A DNA stretch of 64,000 nucleotides from positions 45,724-109,723 of the forward strand of contig CAJTMX010000011.1 in NCBI GenBank assembly GCA_910577235.1, written 5' to 3'. The position numbers and the translations under genes were made by a program. Source of the DNA: an uncultured Acetatifactor sp. Lineage in GTDB: Bacteria; Bacillota; Clostridia; Lachnospirales; Lachnospiraceae. The notes beneath the pieces were generated by a model. The model was not told the DNA's origin. It made no database searches and saw only the letters and a list, made by a program, of their open reading frames with translations. Within the stretch, counting starts at the first letter, position 1. The number at the start of each line of letters is the position of its first letter. This document shows, piece by piece, positions 62,358 through 64,000 of this stretch.

Positions 62358-63236
62358 ATGGAACATGTGATTACAGGAAACGGCATTAAAAAGAAGTTTA
62401 AAGGATTTACACTGGACATACCTCAGTTGCAGATTCCCCGAGGCTTTGCCACGGCGCTGATCGGAGAGAACGGAGCGGGCAAGACGACCCTGCTGAACCT
62501 TCTCTCCGGTATCCGTCTGGACTATCAGGGCAGTATTCAATATTTTTCCGAAAAGGCCGGGATCGATGACGCCGGGATCAGGGAGCGCATCGGATATACG
62601 GGGCCGGGAAACTACTATCTGCCCCATTGGACTGTCAAGCAGGTGGAGGATGCGAATAAACTGCTTTTTACGGGATTTTGCCCTGAAGATTATAGAAACC
62701 TGTGTCGGGAACTGGCGATACCCATGGATATGGGCAAGGAAGCCCGCAATCTTTCCGATGGAAACCGTATGAAACTGATGCTGGCGGCGGTGCTTTCCCG
62801 GGGTACGGAACTGCTGATCCTGGATGAACCTGCCTCGCCTCTGGACCCTTTGATGAGGGATAAGCTCTGCGATATGATCCGGCAATACCTGGTGAGCCGG
62901 GAAGGAGAGCGAAGCGTGTTTTTCTCCACACACAATGTAGCGGATATGGAAAATGTCACCGATTACGCTATTATCATGGAGCAGGGACAGATTGTAGAAC
63001 AGGGTTTTGTGGAAGATCTGAAAGAAAAATATGTGCTTGTCAAAGGGGATGTCCAATATGCGGAGCAGACAGGTTCTGTCCTGGTGACTCAGACACGCAA
63101 CCGTTTCGGTTTTGAGGGCGTCTGCCTGTCGGATCGCCTGGATCAGTTGGCGGGCATGAACATCGCGGCAGAGACGCCCACTTTATCACAGATCTGTGTG
63201 GCAGTGATGAAAGCCCACAGCCAGCTACGGTTTTAG
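62358..63236 (+). CDS. ABC transporter ATPase of the GntR operon
   Basis: A 292-residue ATPase: Walker A GENGAGKTTLLNLL near residue 39, Walker B LLILDEPASPLDPLM near 155. In place of the usual LSGGQ the signature reads LSDGNRMKLM near residue 135. The ATG follows GAAAGGA by 10 bases. It is translated with the membrane protein encoded 13 bases later; together they resemble the YtrB/BcrA type, linked to antibiotic stress in other Firmicutes. The substrate is unknown. Confidence 0.83.
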   Translation: MEHVITGNGIKKKFKGFTLDIPQLQIPRGFATALIGENGAGKTTLLNLLSGIRLDYQGSIQYFSEKAGIDDAGIRERIGYTGPGNYYLPHWTVKQVEDANKLLFTGFCPEDYRNLCRELAIPMDMGKEARNLSDGNRMKLMLAAVLSRGTELLILDEPASPLDPLMRDKLCDMIRQYLVSREGERSVFFSTHNVADMENVTDYAIIMEQGQIVEQGFVEDLKEKYVLVKGDVQYAEQTGSVLVTQTRNRFGFEGVCLSDRLDQLAGMNIAAETPTLSQICVAVMKAHSQLRF

Positions 63237-63249
63237 CGGGAAATGGGGT

Positions 63250-63891
63250 ATGGCTATGAAAAAAATAAGAGCGTATTTACTCTTCACCAGTTGGAGATAT
63301 AAGCTGGGAATTTTTTTGGGTCTGCCAGTGGCGGCATTTTTGTTGGGCCTGTTGTTTTGGGGCAGCCGTTGGGGAGTGTTGGTATATGGTTATATACTCA
63401 CCGCTATTTTAATTTTTTTTGAGATAATAGCTGACCAGGCCGTTTTTGCGGGTATCCAGTCCCAAAGGGGCTATAAGCTGGACTACCTGAAGACATCCCC
63501 TCTGGGCTGCAAGATGCTGTGGTGGGGATTGACAGGCGATCTTGTGAGGAAGTTTTTTACAGCGGCGCTATGCGTAAGCATATGCGGCGGCATGGGAGTC
63601 TTGAAAGCGGAAAGTGGCTTTGCAGGCGTCATGGGAATTCTGCTGACGATCTATTTTACGGAAACGCTGACTCTCTTCCTATCCCGCTATACTTACTCCG
63701 CCATGCTGTGCGTATGGATCGCTTATGGCGGTATCGTTGCCGGAGTGATGTTGCTTTCCGTAATCAATGCGATTCCCATACAGGGAGTATGGTTGGCAGA
63801 CGGGCTGCTGGCGCTGGGAGCCGTAGCCGTGTGCGTGCTGACGGTACGTACCGCTATGAAAAAATGGCGGCGGACATTCTCTGACATGTGA
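63250..63891 (+). CDS. ABC transporter membrane subunit of the GntR operon
   Basis: A 213-residue hydrophobic protein with about six membrane segments, e.g. LGIFLGLPVAAFLLGLLFWG near the N-terminus and VWIAYGGIVAGVMLLSVINA. It is the third gene of the operon and presumably forms the channel for the ATPase. No family is recognised beyond a general ABC-2-like layout. Confidence 0.7.
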   Translation: MAMKKIRAYLLFTSWRYKLGIFLGLPVAAFLLGLLFWGSRWGVLVYGYILTAILIFFEIIADQAVFAGIQSQRGYKLDYLKTSPLGCKMLWWGLTGDLVRKFFTAALCVSICGGMGVLKAESGFAGVMGILLTIYFTETLTLFLSRYTYSAMLCVWIAYGGIVAGVMLLSVINAIPIQGVWLADGLLALGAVAVCVLTVRTAMKKWRRTFSDM

Positions 63892-64000
63892 TCCGCATTA
63901 TGACCCATTATGAGGAATCGGCTGCGTAATGACCTGTAAACATAAAAGGTAGTGTCAAGTAATCTATGAAAAAACTGAACCGAAAAAATAGGCTCAACTG
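63892..64000. other. Right-edge stretch
   Basis: No gene can be supported. GTAGTGTCAAGTAATC near 63950 looks like the start of an insertion-sequence end, but the window stops before this can be tested. Confidence 0.3.

Noticed and set aside
63945..63990. Left end of an insertion sequence
   Set aside because: Only a terminal-like GTAGTGTCAAGTAATC is seen and the window ends before any transposase or second repeat.

Overview
The window is a replication-origin region of a low-to-medium GC Firmicute, almost certainly a member of the Clostridia and most likely Lachnospiraceae. This rests on the gene order rpmH-rnpA-yidD-yidC-khpB-mnmE-mnmG-rsmG to the left of dnaA and dnaN-S4-recF-gyrB-gyrA to the right, on parA/parB with two perfect parS sites, on DUF3881- and DUF4446-type neighbours of serS, and on the AGGAGG-type ribosome sites throughout. 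Genes left of about 38.2 kb mostly run leftward and genes right of it mostly rightward, so the core genes are co-directional with replication forks leaving oriC.

Layout. 0.4-5.3 kb: a leftward operon of an N-terminally deleted YcaO gene and two ABC exporter subunits, probably the remains of a RiPP (modified peptide) locus, next to a decayed transposase. 5.7-22.1 kb: an integrated element. It has a Cro/CI-type regulator, an actin-like ParM with a small partner, PcfJ- and PcfK-like proteins, a toprim primase, a recombination set (putative annealing protein with a long Q/V/A repeat, RecD2-like helicase, YqaJ exonuclease), an excisionase and a tyrosine integrase that abuts the 3' end of a tRNA-Arg(CCT) gene. 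Two further 5' halves of tRNA-Arg(CCT) lie upstream of the intact tRNA, each ending at the anticodon loop. No relaxase, VirB4 or coupling protein is in the window and the left end of the element was not found.

22.4-38.1 kb: core chromosome. DUF3881-like gene, serS, an HD-GYP protein, DUF4446, parB and parA; then a 1.5-kb non-coding tract holding three tandem ~250-bp repeats, a 233-bp palindrome with GGA-loop hairpins, and the parS pair; then a NarL/DegS-type two-component system, rsmG, mnmG, mnmE, khpB, yidC, yidD, rnpA and rpmH. 38.15-40.19 kb: bipartite oriC (DnaA boxes on both sides of dnaA). 38.5-47.5 kb: dnaA, dnaN, an S4 protein, recF, gyrB and gyrA, closed by a terminator.

47.6-64 kb: a cation/proton antiporter, an unknown nuclease-like protein, a cobalamin riboswitch controlling a membrane-anchored DUF4430 (transcobalamin-like) protein and an ECF S-component, an OmpR/histidine kinase pair, mutS2, an HtrA-like protein that has lost all three catalytic residues, a YhaM-type nuclease, an RlmD-type rRNA methyltransferase, prophage scraps around a DUF5714-like gene, and a GntR(YtrA)-ABC transporter operon at the right edge.

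The strongest leads are the HtrA-like pseudoprotease, the B12-riboswitch DUF4430/ECF pair as a candidate corrinoid uptake system, the repeat/palindrome tract beside parS, the tRNA-Arg half-gene array with an integrase arm-site-like repeat cluster, and the same hairpin plus ribosome-site leader in front of yidC and an OmpR regulator. All assignments come from reading the sequence; no database search was run.
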